Assembly (NCBI RefSeq): GCF_044383835.1
Contig: NZ_JBISEP010000013.1
Location: 1 to 64,000 of the forward strand
Length of the DNA stretch: 64,000 nt
Reading direction: 5' to 3'
Source: Paraliobacillus sp044383835
Lineage (GTDB): Bacteria; Bacillota; Bacilli; Bacillales; Amphibacillaceae
The position numbers and the translations under genes were made by a program. This document shows positions 51,669 through 61,241 of this stretch, in pieces. Within the stretch, counting starts at the first letter, position 1, and every line of letters starts with the position of its first letter. The notes below the pieces were generated by a model. That model was not told the DNA's origin. It saw only the letters and a program-made list of their open reading frames with translations, and made no database searches.

Positions 51669-52490
51669 TTAGTCAAAATCATTAAAAAAGTTGCCTTTAC
51701 TTACCTCAATCTGCTGATTACGAACATCAACATTAGATATTTTTACTAAGGAAGTATATTCATTTACCACTCGTTCATCTTCCTCATCTTCCGCTTCAGC
51801 TAACACACCGATTCCTGCTACTTGAGCATCAAATTCTTTCAACAAACTTTTCATTCCATCAATTGTACCACCAGCCTTCATAAAGTCATCGATAATACAA
51901 ACTTTGGCTCCTTGCTTAAGGCTTCTCTTTGTTAAAACCATCGTCTGTATTTTACGAGTTGAGCCTGATACATAATTAATACTCACTGTTGATCCTTCGG
52001 TTATTTTAGGGTCTCTTCTGACAATAACCACTGGTACACTTAAAAAGGAAGCTACCGCATAGGCCAATGGTATTCCTTTTGTTGCAACAGTTACAACTGC
52101 CTCCACATCAAGTGATGCAAATTTACTAGCAAACAAACGACCAATTTGTCGGATCGTTTCAGGCTCTCCAAGAATATCACTCATAAATAAATACCCGCCA
52201 GGCAATAACCTATCAGGATCTTCTAATCGATGACACAACGTTTGAATGAATGATTGGCTATTTTCTTCGCTATATTGTGGAATATAGCGTACTCCACCAG
52301 CAGCTCCGGAAACAGATTCAAAATAACCAATACCTTCTTGTTGTAACATTTTATTCATAATCGTCAAATCTTCACTAATGGAAGATTTCGCTGCTTGATA
52401 TTTTTCTGCAAGGAAAGGTAGAGATATTAATTGAAGAGGATGTTCTAACACATAATTAGTCATTCCGATTAAACGATCACTTCTTTTCAT
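51669..52490 (-). CDS. purR: Purine operon repressor PurR
   Basis: PRPP-responsive repressor of purine genes. 273 residues. An N-terminal winged helix (about 1-70: RLIGMTNYVLEHPLQLISLPFLAEKYQAAKSSISEDL) precedes a phosphoribosyltransferase-like domain whose PRPP-binding loop is CIIDDFMKAGGTIDGM (about 200-215). The frame begins at 52538, but AGAGGTG stands before the ATG at 52490, which gives the family N-terminus MKRSDRLIG. Upstream, where B. subtilis has ispE, there is only 143 bp and then sspF. Confidence 0.96.
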   Translation of the reverse strand: MKRSDRLIGMTNYVLEHPLQLISLPFLAEKYQAAKSSISEDLTIMNKMLQQEGIGYFESVSGAAGGVRYIPQYSEENSQSFIQTLCHRLEDPDRLLPGGYLFMSDILGEPETIRQIGRLFASKFASLDVEAVVTVATKGIPLAYAVASFLSVPVVIVRRDPKITEGSTVSINYVSGSTRKIQTMVLTKRSLKQGAKVCIIDDFMKAGGTIDGMKSLLKEFDAQVAGIGVLAEAEDEEDERVVNEYTSLVKISNVDVRNQQIEVSKGNFFNDFD

Positions 52491-52612
52491 AAATACACCT
52501 CTAAAAACGAATATTTTAAAATAAAGATAACATTTCATACGGTTTTTATCAAGTTAACATAGTGACTGTATCATGTTGATTGCAAATACTTCAGCTATTA
52601 CGTTTTGTTATA

Positions 52613-52649
52613 CTAAAAAGAGACAAATCCTTTTTAGGATTTGTCTCTT
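52613..52649 (-). terminator. Rho-independent terminator overlapping the sspF end
   Basis: Perfect stem AAGAGACAAATCC / GGATTTGTCTCTT (52618-52649); the sspF stop codon lies in its loop side. On the minus strand TTTTTAGTAT follows. Confidence 0.85.
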
Positions 52650-52813
52650 GCTAATTGTTGTTCAGCCATTTTCACAGCGTATTTCACCATATTGCCAGCG
52701 TCTCTTGCCTTAATACCGCCCCAGCCTTCTTTTTGAACGGTGTCGTAAAAACCTAATTCTTTTGCAATCTCTTCTTTCAATCGATCGGACATAATGCCAC
52801 GACGTCTACTCAT
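52634..52813 (-). CDS. sspF: Small acid-soluble spore protein SspF, alpha/beta type
   Basis: DNA-binding spore protein of the forespore. 59 residues, translated by eye from the minus strand: MSRRRGIMSDRLKEEIAKEL, then GFYDTVQKEGWGGIKARDAGNMVK, then YAVKMAEQQLARDKS. The blocks KEEIAKELGFYDTVQKEGWGGI and RDAGNMVKYAVKMAEQQL are the two SASP signatures. GGGAG precedes the ATG. Its place between veg and purR matches B. subtilis, without ispE. Confidence 0.93.
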   Translation of the reverse strand: MSRRRGIMSDRLKEEIAKELGFYDTVQKEGWGGIKARDAGNMVKYAVKMAEQQLARDKS

Positions 52814-52858
52814 AGCGGAGACCGCTCCCTTCTTGTCAAATCAATAGGCCGACAATCA

Positions 52859-52887
52859 TAGTATGCGTAAAGTAGCAAATTATATAA
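52859..52887 (-). promoter_or_regulatory. Candidate sigma-G promoter of sspF
   Basis: A -10-like CATACTA (52859-52865) fits the sigma-G/sigma-F pattern CATNHTA. The AT-rich GTTATATAA upstream is an imperfect -35. It lies about 46 bp before the sspF ATG. The rest of 52814-53136 shows no gene. Confidence 0.4.
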
Positions 52888-53136
52888 CCAAACCGACAAC
52901 ATGTTTAAAAGGAATTATTTCACTTTAAAAACTTCCTATCAACCTAAACTCCCAAAAAAAGAAGAGTGCACGTTTAGCAATGTATCGACTAAACCACAGG
53001 GGATAAAAAGCACAACCACCCACCGTGTTAAAGTTATCTTTTTATATAGAAGTAAAGGAAGTCTCACTAATTGATGAGCGTAGTAATTTTTACATTTACT
53101 CACACCAAAAATCTTTACAAATTTCTACCTAAGCAA

Positions 53137-53166
53137 CAAAAAAAGCAGCAAACCTTGTTTACTGCT
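53137..53166 (-). terminator. Rho-independent terminator of veg
   Basis: AGCAGCAAAC / GTTTACTGCT (one mismatch), followed on the minus strand by TTTTTTTG; the veg stop codon lies inside the stem. Confidence 0.82.
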
Positions 53167-53425
53167 CTCCAACCGCTATTTTACTTCTGTCTTCAATGAA
53201 GCTTAACTCTACTGTTTCTGTCAAAATATCAGCATAGCTGTATGAGACACGCTCAAAGGCATTTTCTTCTTGATCAAGTGCAACAATAAACACTGCAGGA
53301 TACGTTTCAGCCAATGTTCCATACCGTTCAATTGTCTTTCTTCTTCCACCATTGGCAGTTAATTTTAAACGTTTTCCAATTTGGCTATCCAGACCTTGTT
53401 TAATTTCAACTAATGTTTTGGCCAA
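53159..53425 (-). CDS. veg: Veg protein (biofilm-associated, DUF1021)
   Basis: 88 residues. LVEIKQGLDSQIGKRLKLTANGGRRKTIERYGTLAETYPAVFIVALDQ, then ENAFERVSYSYADILTETVELSF, is an unmistakable Veg sequence. In B. subtilis Veg stimulates biofilm formation by opposing SinR. The frame runs to 53476, but family alignment and GGTGGAG support a TTG start at 53425 giving (M)AKTLVEIK. Two strong tandem promoters precede it. Confidence 0.93.
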   Translation of the reverse strand: MAKTLVEIKQGLDSQIGKRLKLTANGGRRKTIERYGTLAETYPAVFIVALDQEENAFERVSYSYADILTETVELSFIEDRSKIAVGEQ

Positions 53426-53447
53426 TATACTCCACCTCACTAAAATA

Positions 53448-53517
53448 ATTATAGCACAAGCTTGTATTACCGTCAATAAAATATTATATTATAACAAGTA
53501 ATTGTTTTACTTGTCAA
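53448..53517 (-). promoter_or_regulatory. Tandem sigma-A promoters of veg
   Basis: Proximal: TTGACG (53471-53476), 17 bp, TATAAT (53448-53453). Distal: TTGACA (53512-53517), 18 bp, TATAAT (53488-53493). B. subtilis veg is known for two very strong promoters. The distal spacer holds a palindrome ACAAGTAA-TTGTT-TTACTTGT (about 53494-53514), a possible operator. Confidence 0.8.
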
Positions 53518-53929
53518 CAAAATATTTTGTAACTCCTCTATTATTTATTAGGGTTTCTCAAAAATGTGAAATTATGTACAAAAAACAAGCTGGAACAAAA
53601 CATTATTTCTTAACTGAAAGTAGAACAAATGCTATTAATATAAAAGTAAAATGATTAATGTAGAAATATACTCCCCTTGCACAGGTATAGGGCTGGATCA
53701 GTTATCCGTTGTACAAGAACGCGAAGATCTTTGCCTAACATGCATGCTTTAATAGCTCGTACGCTCTATTCAAGGATAAGAAATGTTTCCACAGCAATAC
53801 ATCAAACAAAAAAACTTTTATTTTGATGAGTGTCGTATATTTCCATAACTAACTAGAAAGCAAACCAATATCCATATTTCAGGATTATGGTTTGCTTTCT
53901 ATTGTTTGTAATTTAGTTTTGTCTCAGTT
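53518..53929. other. Intergenic stretch between yabG and veg
   Basis: No gene seen. Near yabG an inverted repeat AGAAAGCAAACC (53855-53866) / GGTTTGCTTTCT (53889-53900) forms a 12-bp stem just after the yabG stop and is probably its terminator, though the T tract is weak. Confidence 0.6.
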
Positions 53930-54796
53930 TCAATTTAAATCTTCTTTCACATATGGCATACCGGTTCGAAGCAGACCTCTTGTTTCAATTCCACCTAATC
54001 CTTTTTCACCCGTTAATGTATTTCTAAGCGCATCGTATACACTTACTTTCTCCATAAAGGATGTGTATGCAACTTTTGCGGCAATATAAACAGGATCTAG
54101 GGCATGTATATTAATTCTTGATGGAGAGCTTGCAAAATTAGCGCCTGCTCTAATTAATGATTCAAAATGAGACTGACAAGCTCCGGCAAAAATAACTAAT
54201 TGATCAACATTAGGAACAACATTTCTTGCCGCTCTCACCGTGTCAACAAAATATTTAGAATGACGATATGCTCGCAAATCACTTTTTTCCCCTTTATTAC
54301 GTAAAAAAGCATCATGTCCAGTAATAACAATCATATCTGGTTGAATTTTTGTAATTAATCGATCCATTTCTTCCGGCATTTCTTTTTCATCACAATAAAG
54401 ACCATGTACTTGTAAGCCCACTCGCTGATACAGTTCAATACATTTTTTTAAATACAATCGATCCCCGTCTAAGTGAAGCACACGTGCTGGTAACTGAAAA
54501 TAATTTGCATCTTGATGATAGCCAGCAGTTGATTCATAATGTCTCTTTTCTTTCATCAATTGATAATCTTGACGAAACAGCCTAAAAGAGTAATCTGTTT
54601 TCTCTTTATCTTTATTTTTCCAATGCTTCATTTCCCGTTCCTGAACCTTTTTTAGATCTGTTATACCGGCATCTGCTTCTAAACGGATATCTTCTCCATG
54701 CAGCATAGCGACATTATTAGTTATTGTACTGATTCGAAAAAGGATGTCATTGTTATAAGAATTTCTAGTAACTACATCACCAGTAACAAAGGACAT
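53930..54796 (-). CDS. yabG: Sporulation-specific protease YabG
   Basis: Cysteine-protease-like enzyme that processes spore coat and cortex proteins (sigma-K regulon in B. subtilis). 288 residues. N-terminal GDVVTRNSYNNDILFRI, the central PARVLHLDGDRLYLKKCIELYQRVG and PDMIVITGHDAFLRNKG (the probable catalytic His), and LVIFAGACQSHFESLIRAGANFASSPSRINIHALDPVYIA with the probable catalytic Cys. GAGGTGGG precedes the ATG. Confidence 0.95.
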   Translation of the reverse strand: MSFVTGDVVTRNSYNNDILFRISTITNNVAMLHGEDIRLEADAGITDLKKVQEREMKHWKNKDKEKTDYSFRLFRQDYQLMKEKRHYESTAGYHQDANYFQLPARVLHLDGDRLYLKKCIELYQRVGLQVHGLYCDEKEMPEEMDRLITKIQPDMIVITGHDAFLRNKGEKSDLRAYRHSKYFVDTVRAARNVVPNVDQLVIFAGACQSHFESLIRAGANFASSPSRINIHALDPVYIAAKVAYTSFMEKVSVYDALRNTLTGEKGLGGIETRGLLRTGMPYVKEDLN

Positions 54797-54873
54797 GATT
54801 CACCCACCTCATATTTACGATAGACGTTCTACCATAGATTATGGTTAGTTAAGTGAATATGTGCGCCTAATAC

Positions 54874-55740
54874 TTATAAAAATGTATTAGCCAAATCGGC
54901 AAACTCTTGAATAGATAAAGATTCACCCCGTCGTGTTCCATCAATTCCAACTCGTTTCATTCTTACTTCTATTTCTTCTTTCGAGTAGTCTTGAGAAAAA
55001 TATCTAGTCAAATTATTTCTCAATGTCTTTCTTCTTTGTGCAAAAGAAGCTTGAACTAGATCAAAGAAAAAAGTTTCATCGATAACTTCAACTAACGGTG
55101 TTTCTCTTAGCTTTAAATGTAATACAGCGGAATCCACATTAGGTTGAGGCGTAAATACTGTTTTAGGAACGTGTAGCGCTACAGACGCCTCTGTATAATA
55201 TTGCACAGCAATTGACAAAGAGCCATAACTTTTTGTATTTGGTTTTGCAGCCATACGATCAGCAACTTCTTTTTGAATCATGACAGAAATACTAGAAATA
55301 GGTAAACGCTCCATCAATAGCTTCATTAAAATAGGGGTTGTTACATAATATGGTAAATTAGCCACTACTTTTATATCCTGTAAATTAGAAAAATGTGCCT
55401 TCACTATCTGTTCTACATCTGCTTTTAGTATATCTTGATAAATAATAGTAACATTTGAATACTCACTTAGGGTATCTTCTAGAATGGGGGCTAGGCGCTG
55501 ATCGATTTCAAATGCGATCACTTGTTTACTATGGCTAGCTAATTGTTCTGTCAATGCTCCGATTCCGGGGCCAATTTCTATTACAGCAGTTTTATCGCTC
55601 ACACCAGCAACTTCAATAATATTCTTTAACGTATTCACATCTAAAATAAAGTTTTGCCCTAGACTTTTTTTAAATGAAAACCCATATTTATTTAAGATCT
55701 CTTTTGTTCTAGTTGGTGTAGCAATCGCTTTAAAAGTCAT
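54874..55740 (-). CDS. rsmA: 16S rRNA A1518/A1519 dimethyltransferase
   Basis: KsgA; dimethylates two adenines in helix 45 of 16S rRNA late in 30S assembly. 288 residues. FKKSLGQNFILDVNTLKNI, motif I VIEIGPGIGALTEQLA (about 52-67), and motif IV NLPYYVTTPILMKLL (about 127-141) are intact. The frame extends to 55785, but AGGAGG before the ATG at 55740 decides the start. It overlaps rnmV by 4 bases. Confidence 0.96.
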   Translation of the reverse strand: MTFKAIATPTRTKEILNKYGFSFKKSLGQNFILDVNTLKNIIEVAGVSDKTAVIEIGPGIGALTEQLASHSKQVIAFEIDQRLAPILEDTLSEYSNVTIIYQDILKADVEQIVKAHFSNLQDIKVVANLPYYVTTPILMKLLMERLPISSISVMIQKEVADRMAAKPNTKSYGSLSIAVQYYTEASVALHVPKTVFTPQPNVDSAVLHLKLRETPLVEVIDETFFFDLVQASFAQRRKTLRNNLTRYFSQDYSKEEIEVRMKRVGIDGTRRGESLSIQEFADLANTFL

Positions 55741-56294
55741 CTTTTTTCCTCCTGGAGAATAACAGCCATCTCTTCTGCTAAACACTCTTTTGATATTTGA
55801 AACATATGCAACCTTTTTAACAATTGTTTTCCATTTGCATAACCAATCCGTAGTTGTTTTGTTAATTTTTCTCTTCGGTCTTTCGCATGAGGCCCACCAA
55901 CTAAACCCAATTCAATTAAATCATCTTTTTTTATATTAACAGGTTGTATTTCTGTTAGTTCATACACTTGAGATAATGCTTCTTTTATCGTTTCGATGGT
56001 GGCATGTTCAATGCCAATTCCTTTATCTTGCTTTGCTCTTGCTTCATCCTTTGTTAAAAATGCATGCTTACACCCAGGTACCGATTCAGAAACAATGTGG
56101 CGAATACGTTGTCCAGGATAATCAGGATCAGTAAAAATAATAATGCCTCGCTTTTCTTGTGCATGTTTAATTTGTTCCATAATTTGCTCATTGATAGCTG
56201 ATCCATTTGTTTCTATTGTATCGGCCTTTACCGCTTGTTTAATTTTAGAAGTATCGTCTTTACCTTCGACTACTATGATCTCTTGTATCTGCAC
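55737..56294 (-). CDS. rnmV: Ribonuclease M5
   Basis: Matures 5S rRNA from its precursor. 185 residues. A Toprim domain at the N-terminus: IIVVEGKDDTSKIK (catalytic Glu) and IIFTDPDYPGQRIR (DxD). The frame opens at 56309, but GGGAG fits a GTG at 56294, giving (M)QIQEIIVVEG and the usual length. Coupled to rsmA through ATGA, a common arrangement in Bacillales. Confidence 0.94.
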   Translation of the reverse strand: MQIQEIIVVEGKDDTSKIKQAVKADTIETNGSAINEQIMEQIKHAQEKRGIIIFTDPDYPGQRIRHIVSESVPGCKHAFLTKDEARAKQDKGIGIEHATIETIKEALSQVYELTEIQPVNIKKDDLIELGLVGGPHAKDRREKLTKQLRIGYANGKQLLKRLHMFQISKECLAEEMAVILQEEKR

Positions 56295-56524
56295 ACTACA
56301 TTCTCCCATTCATTCAATCTGTTTACATTATAGAGTTCAACACATCACTTAGGCAAGTGCTCTCAGGTGAAAAAATCGCGACATCATGCTCTAAGCCCGT
56401 GACTTCAAACTGTAAATAAACGACTAGCAGGTACCCACTTACTTATAATCTTTACCTTTAAAATAAAAAAAGGAGGTTGTCAAAGTTGACATTCCCCCTC
56501 TTACACATTTTCACATAATACGAA

Positions 56525-57724
56525 CTACTTAAGTATTCGTACTTTCACTGTTTTCCTTCCATAGCTCAACGCAGCGGCTTTTGATGGTAAATGGACATCG
56601 ATTCGATTTCCTTTAATGTTACCACCTGTATCTCTAGCTACTGCATAGCCATAGCCTTCCACATACACTTTTGTACCTAAAGGAATTACACTAGGATCAA
56701 CAGCAATCACTCCGTTAGGATTCGCTTGTAAATTATACCCTGTTGCCGTTAAACCTGATCCACTACAGGATTTACAGTTCCAATTATAAGCTGTGGATTG
56801 CATGTACAGTGTTTTTGATGTATTACTATCTCCACGCGATACCGTATTCAACCCTGTATTTTGGATAACTTTTGTTCCAACTGCAACTACTCGATCTTTA
56901 CTTTTTCTCTTCACATTTTCAGACAGTAACTTTCTATCGATTTCTTCTCCATTTTCAAGCGTAAGTTCGTATTTCTTCTCAACTAAACCTGGCTCTCCGG
57001 ACTCAACTACTTGTTCAGTCCCTTTTTTTAAAGAATTATCATTTTTTTTCACTGTGGCATAATCCATCTCTTCTTCTGCCAGTTCAGTTACTTTCTCTAC
57101 ACGGGTAATCGTTACAGTTGTTTTATCTGTAACATCATTCTCTTTTGAAGGTTTTACACGATCCAGTTCATTCAATGTAATCGATTGACTAGAAAGAAAA
57201 TCGCCAACAGTATCTGTCGTCGTCCAAACCTCTGATTCTTTCCCTCCATCATTAAGTGTTACTTGAAATGCTTTTTCTAAGGAGATATCCATCGCATCTT
57301 CAATCGACTTAGAAGCGTCAACGGATAACATATCATGTTCTTCAATAGTAATATCCTCATCTTTTAAGAAAGACCCTACTGTATCTTTTGTTGTATAATA
57401 GGTCGTTGATTCTCCGTCGATAGTTAACACAACTTCCTTCGCCTTTTCATATACTATTTTCATATCATTTGTTATAAGTGCTGTTTCTTTATGTGAAAGT
57501 GCATCATGTTCTTCGACGTTTATCTCAAGTTCTTGCATTAAATCTGCAACTGTTTCTGCACGTGTTTCTACCGTTTCGGTGTCACCATTTACAGTCACTT
57601 CGACCGCTGCCTCAGTAGCTTCATATGTAACATAAGCTACAAATGCAAATAACACCATTACTGAAACAACAGGTATTACCAATTTTTTATTCCATATTGG
57701 CAATAGCTTGGAAAGATTCCTCAT
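56525..57724 (-). CDS. yabE: Secreted cell-wall protein with DUF348, G5 and 3D domains (YabE/RpfB-like)
   Basis: Likely a cell-wall hydrolase, resembling resuscitation-promoting factors. 399 residues. An N-terminal membrane helix (about 15-36), three DUF348 repeats (about 40-95, 97-155 and 156-205), a G5 domain (about 212-290, with VVESGEPGLVEKKYELTLENGE), and a C-terminal 3D domain (about 305-399) with the three conserved Asp in VDPSVIPLG, ARDTGG and NRIDVHL. AAGGAGG precedes the ATG. In B. subtilis yabE is under antisense and T-box-like control; none was identified here. Confidence 0.93.
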   Translation of the reverse strand: MRNLSKLLPIWNKKLVIPVVSVMVLFAFVAYVTYEATEAAVEVTVNGDTETVETRAETVADLMQELEINVEEHDALSHKETALITNDMKIVYEKAKEVVLTIDGESTTYYTTKDTVGSFLKDEDITIEEHDMLSVDASKSIEDAMDISLEKAFQVTLNDGGKESEVWTTTDTVGDFLSSQSITLNELDRVKPSKENDVTDKTTVTITRVEKVTELAEEEMDYATVKKNDNSLKKGTEQVVESGEPGLVEKKYELTLENGEEIDRKLLSENVKRKSKDRVVAVGTKVIQNTGLNTVSRGDSNTSKTLYMQSTAYNWNCKSCSGSGLTATGYNLQANPNGVIAVDPSVIPLGTKVYVEGYGYAVARDTGGNIKGNRIDVHLPSKAAALSYGRKTVKVRILK

Positions 57725-57935
57725 CTTCTTTTGCCTCCTTTATACCCGTCGTTGTATTATATATACAATGCAAAAGCGTGTCAAACGGGTGAAAGGAGCT
57801 TTGTAATGGGGATTAAGGCTTATAGATCAATGTTTAGGTAATTAAAATATCTAATTGTTTCATCTTTATTAAAAAAAGGTTACAATTCATTTATTCCGTA
57901 ACATTTCCGTAAAATAGGCAAATGATATAATTATT

Positions 57936-58703
57936 TTAAGATAAACGGAATAAGTGATGCGCATTTTTCCTTGTGGCTTCCTGTACCTCTTCAGCGGAAA
58001 TACCTCGCAATGTTGCAATTTGATCTGCAACTAGCGCAACATAAGCGGGTTCATTCCTCTTTCCACGATTAGGATGAGGAGCGAGAAATGGACAGTCTGT
58101 TTCAATTAAAAGTCTATCCAAAGGAACCATCTTAGCCACTTCTTTCGGTAATTTTGCATTTTTAAATGTTACAGGTCCACCCAAAGAAATATAGAAGTTC
58201 ATATCCAGACAGGCTGGCACATATATTGGGTCATCATTATAACAATGCATTATACCACCAACTTCGCTCGCTTGCTCCTCTTGCAAAATTTTTATAATAT
58301 CTTCTGTAGCTTCTCGATTATGGATGATGATTGGCATATTTACTTCGCGTGCTAATCGTATTTGTTTCCTGAACACCTCTTTTTGCACATCATGAGGTGA
58401 TTTATCCCAGTGATAATCTAATCCCATTTCTCCTAATGCAACCACTTTCGGATGACTAGCTAATTCCTCTAACCATTTTAACTCTTTTTCTGTAAAGTCA
58501 ATGGCGTCTACTGGATGCCACCCAACTGCTGCATAAAAGTGTTCATACGTTTCAGCAAGCTCGATCGCCTTAGGTATTGTCTCATGGTCAAACCCAACAA
58601 TCACCATATGAGTTACTCCCGCTTCTTTGGCGCGTTCAATTACTTCCTCTCGATCTTGATCAAATTGTCTCACATTTAAATGTACATGTGTATCAAATAA
58701 CAT
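57936..58703 (-). CDS. tatD: TatD family metal-dependent deoxyribonuclease
   Basis: 255 residues, the same as B. subtilis YabD. Metal-binding motifs: FDTHVHLN at the start, GEMGLDYHWD (about 92), IIHNREATEDI, IMHCYNDD, and LIETDCPFLAPHPNRGKRNEP near the C-terminus. The frame extends to 58730; of two adjacent ATGs after AGGAGGG the second (58703) has the better spacing and the family N-terminus MLFDTH. Upstream of yabE, downstream of metS. Confidence 0.95.
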   Translation of the reverse strand: MLFDTHVHLNVRQFDQDREEVIERAKEAGVTHMVIVGFDHETIPKAIELAETYEHFYAAVGWHPVDAIDFTEKELKWLEELASHPKVVALGEMGLDYHWDKSPHDVQKEVFRKQIRLAREVNMPIIIHNREATEDIIKILQEEQASEVGGIMHCYNDDPIYVPACLDMNFYISLGGPVTFKNAKLPKEVAKMVPLDRLLIETDCPFLAPHPNRGKRNEPAYVALVADQIATLRGISAEEVQEATRKNAHHLFRLS

Positions 58704-58780
58704 CATTACCCTCCTATTATTGCACTTCATATGAAAAGGAAAACGCCCATCAAATTACATCGATAAGCGTTTAACTTTTA

Positions 58781-60814
58781 TTATTTTACAGCAGATCCAT
58801 TTGGCAAATAGTCCGGAACGGTTATTAAAGATAGGTTACCTTCCGCATCTTCCCCAGAAAGAATCATACCTTGACTAATGAGCCCTCGCATTTTTCGTGG
58901 TTTAAGGTTAGCGACAATCACAACTTTTTTACCAACTAATTCCTTTGTGTTTTTATAAAATTCGGCGACCCCTGATAAAATTTGGCGATGACCATTTGTA
59001 TCACCTGCATCTAATCGAAATTGAAGTAGCTTATCTGCGCCTTCCACTTTTTCACAAGATATAATTTCAGCTACCTTTAGCTCTACTTTATCAAAATCAT
59101 CATATTTAATCGTTTGATTCTTAATAGAAGACAGCTCTATGTTTTCTGGATCCCACTCAGCTTCTTCCTCTGCTGGTTTTGTTCCAGCCATTGCTTGCTT
59201 CATCGCTTCTACTTCTTCCTCTTTGTCTAATCGTGGAAAAATAGGTTCACCTTTTTTTACTACTTTTCGTCCTATCGGGAAATTTCCAAACTGCAGGTTC
59301 TCCCATATCTGATCGTGTCTATCATCTAATCCTAGCTGTTGATAAATCTTACTAGATGTATCAATAAAAATTGGTTGAAGTAACGTAGCTACAATACGTA
59401 AACTTTCAGCTAAGTGAACCATTACACTTTCCAACTCAGCACGGTTATCCTCCTCTTTAGCTAGTAACCATGGTTGAGTTTCATCGATGTATTTATTTGT
59501 ACGTGAAATAAATCGCCATACTGCTGTTAATGCTTGACTGAACTGCATCGCATCCATTTCTGCTTCATACACACTAACTGTCTCTGCTGCTAATTCACGT
59601 AAATCATTATCGTATAGAGTCACATCTCCGTTATACGCTGGCACTTCTCCATTACAATATTTATTTATCATAGCAATGGTTCGATTCAATAAATTACCTA
59701 GATCATTGGATAAATCAAAATTCATTCGAGAAACAAAATCTTCCGGTGTGAAAATACCATCGTTTCCAAACGGTACTTCACGCATTAAGTAATAACGCAT
59801 TGGGTCAACACCGTAACGATTGACTAAGAATTCTGGATAAATGACATTCCCTTTCGATTTAGACATTTTCCCATCTTTCATTAATAACCAACCATGTCCA
59901 TATACCTGTTTTGGAAGTGGTAAATCTAATGCCATTAACATAATTGGCCAATAGATTGTATGGAAACGAACAATTTCCTTGCCAACCATTTGCACATCAG
60001 CTGGCCAGAATTTCTTAAATAATTCTGGTTGATGGTCAAAGCCACCTAATTCTGGATCATAACCAAGCGCAGTTATATAGTTCGTCAAAGCATCTATCCA
60101 TACATAAATAACATGCTTTGGATCTGAATTAATCGGTACACCCCAGTCAAATGTTGTACGAGAAACAGCTAGATCTTCCAATCCTGGTTTAATAAAGTTA
60201 TTAATCATTTCTTTCTTGCGTGACTCTGGTTGAATGAAATGTGGATGATTTTCGTAATAGTCAAGTAATCGATCTGCGTATTTACTCATACGAAAGAAAT
60301 AAGATTCTTCCTTCACCCACTCTACTTCGTGTCCACTAGGCGCAACTCCACCAATTACATTACCTGCTTCATCACGATAAACCTCGGCAAGCTGTGTTTC
60401 AGTAAAAAACTCTTCATCTGGAACAGAATACCAGCCAGCATAGTGACTCAAATAGATGTCACCTTGTTTCTTTAACTTGTCAAAAATCTTTGCTACCACT
60501 TCTTTGTGATAGCCATCAGTTGTTCGTATAAATTTATCATTTGAAATTTTCAATAATTTCCAAAGCTCTTTAATACTTTTAGCCATTCCGTCCACATAGT
60601 CCTGTGGCGTCTGGCCTAACTCCTGTGCTTTTTTTTCAATCTTTTGTCCATGTTCATCCGTTCCTGTTAAATAAAACGTATCATAGCCTTTTAATCTTTT
60701 GTATCGAGCAGATACGTCACAAGCAATGGTTGTATAAGCGTTACCTATATGCAATTTACCGCTTGGATAATAAATCGGTGTAGTAATATAAAATGTTTTC
60801 TTCTCTTGAGCCAT
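58781..60814 (-). CDS. metG: Methionyl-tRNA synthetase
   Basis: Charges initiator and elongator tRNA-Met (metS in B. subtilis). 677 residues. Class I: YYPSGKLHIGNAYT (HIGH motif) and KMSKSKGN (KMSKS motif). The zinc knuckle of the longer MetRS1 form is missing, as usual for Bacillus. The C-terminal tRNA-binding domain (about 575-677, with VELKVAEIISCEKVEGADKLLQFRLD) is EMAP/Trbp111-like. The frame extends to 60862, but AGGAGG fits the ATG at 60814. No T-box was seen upstream. Confidence 0.97.
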   Translation of the reverse strand: MAQEKKTFYITTPIYYPSGKLHIGNAYTTIACDVSARYKRLKGYDTFYLTGTDEHGQKIEKKAQELGQTPQDYVDGMAKSIKELWKLLKISNDKFIRTTDGYHKEVVAKIFDKLKKQGDIYLSHYAGWYSVPDEEFFTETQLAEVYRDEAGNVIGGVAPSGHEVEWVKEESYFFRMSKYADRLLDYYENHPHFIQPESRKKEMINNFIKPGLEDLAVSRTTFDWGVPINSDPKHVIYVWIDALTNYITALGYDPELGGFDHQPELFKKFWPADVQMVGKEIVRFHTIYWPIMLMALDLPLPKQVYGHGWLLMKDGKMSKSKGNVIYPEFLVNRYGVDPMRYYLMREVPFGNDGIFTPEDFVSRMNFDLSNDLGNLLNRTIAMINKYCNGEVPAYNGDVTLYDNDLRELAAETVSVYEAEMDAMQFSQALTAVWRFISRTNKYIDETQPWLLAKEEDNRAELESVMVHLAESLRIVATLLQPIFIDTSSKIYQQLGLDDRHDQIWENLQFGNFPIGRKVVKKGEPIFPRLDKEEEVEAMKQAMAGTKPAEEEAEWDPENIELSSIKNQTIKYDDFDKVELKVAEIISCEKVEGADKLLQFRLDAGDTNGHRQILSGVAEFYKNTKELVGKKVVIVANLKPRKMRGLISQGMILSGEDAEGNLSLITVPDYLPNGSAVK

Positions 60815-61152
60815 GAAATCTTCCTCCTGAATTATTGCTTTTTTTACATTATTGCTTATCATGTGTATATTTACACAGTATTTATTATTTTACATCATTC
60901 ATTTCCCTCTATTGTATCGGTTTTATTGTTATTTTTCCATTCCTAATAGCGTAAACTAAAATATTACTCTTGTTATTAATCAGTAAATGGATGTTTTGAT
61001 TTTCCATTTCCGAAGGCACTAGCCGCTGATACAAAAACATAGGAATACTGTTCATTTTTCTTCTTCAAAGAAAATCTATTATGAATATCGGGAGAAATAT
61101 ATATTTATTTTATTATTTTTCCTAAAACATTAGTTTTTTTCAAAAAAAGTAA

Positions 61153-61181
61153 TTGACACATATAGAAATTACTGGTATGTT
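61153..61181 (+). promoter_or_regulatory. Promoter of abrB
   Basis: TTGACA (61153-61158), 17 bp, TATGTT (61176-61181). The start would be near 61188. The sequence between metS and here (60815-61150) shows no gene. Confidence 0.75.
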
Positions 61182-61192
61182 AAATGTAGAAC

Positions 61193-61202
61193 TTGTCGAA
61201 TA
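61193..61202 (+). promoter_or_regulatory. Spo0A box downstream of the abrB start
   Basis: TTGTCGAATA matches the 0A box (TTTGTCGAA core) and lies about +5 to +14. In B. subtilis Spo0A~P represses abrB from boxes downstream of the start in the same way. Confidence 0.7.
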
Positions 61203-61241
61203 ATGGCAGAACCATTATTTATCTTGAGAGGAGAAAAGAAT

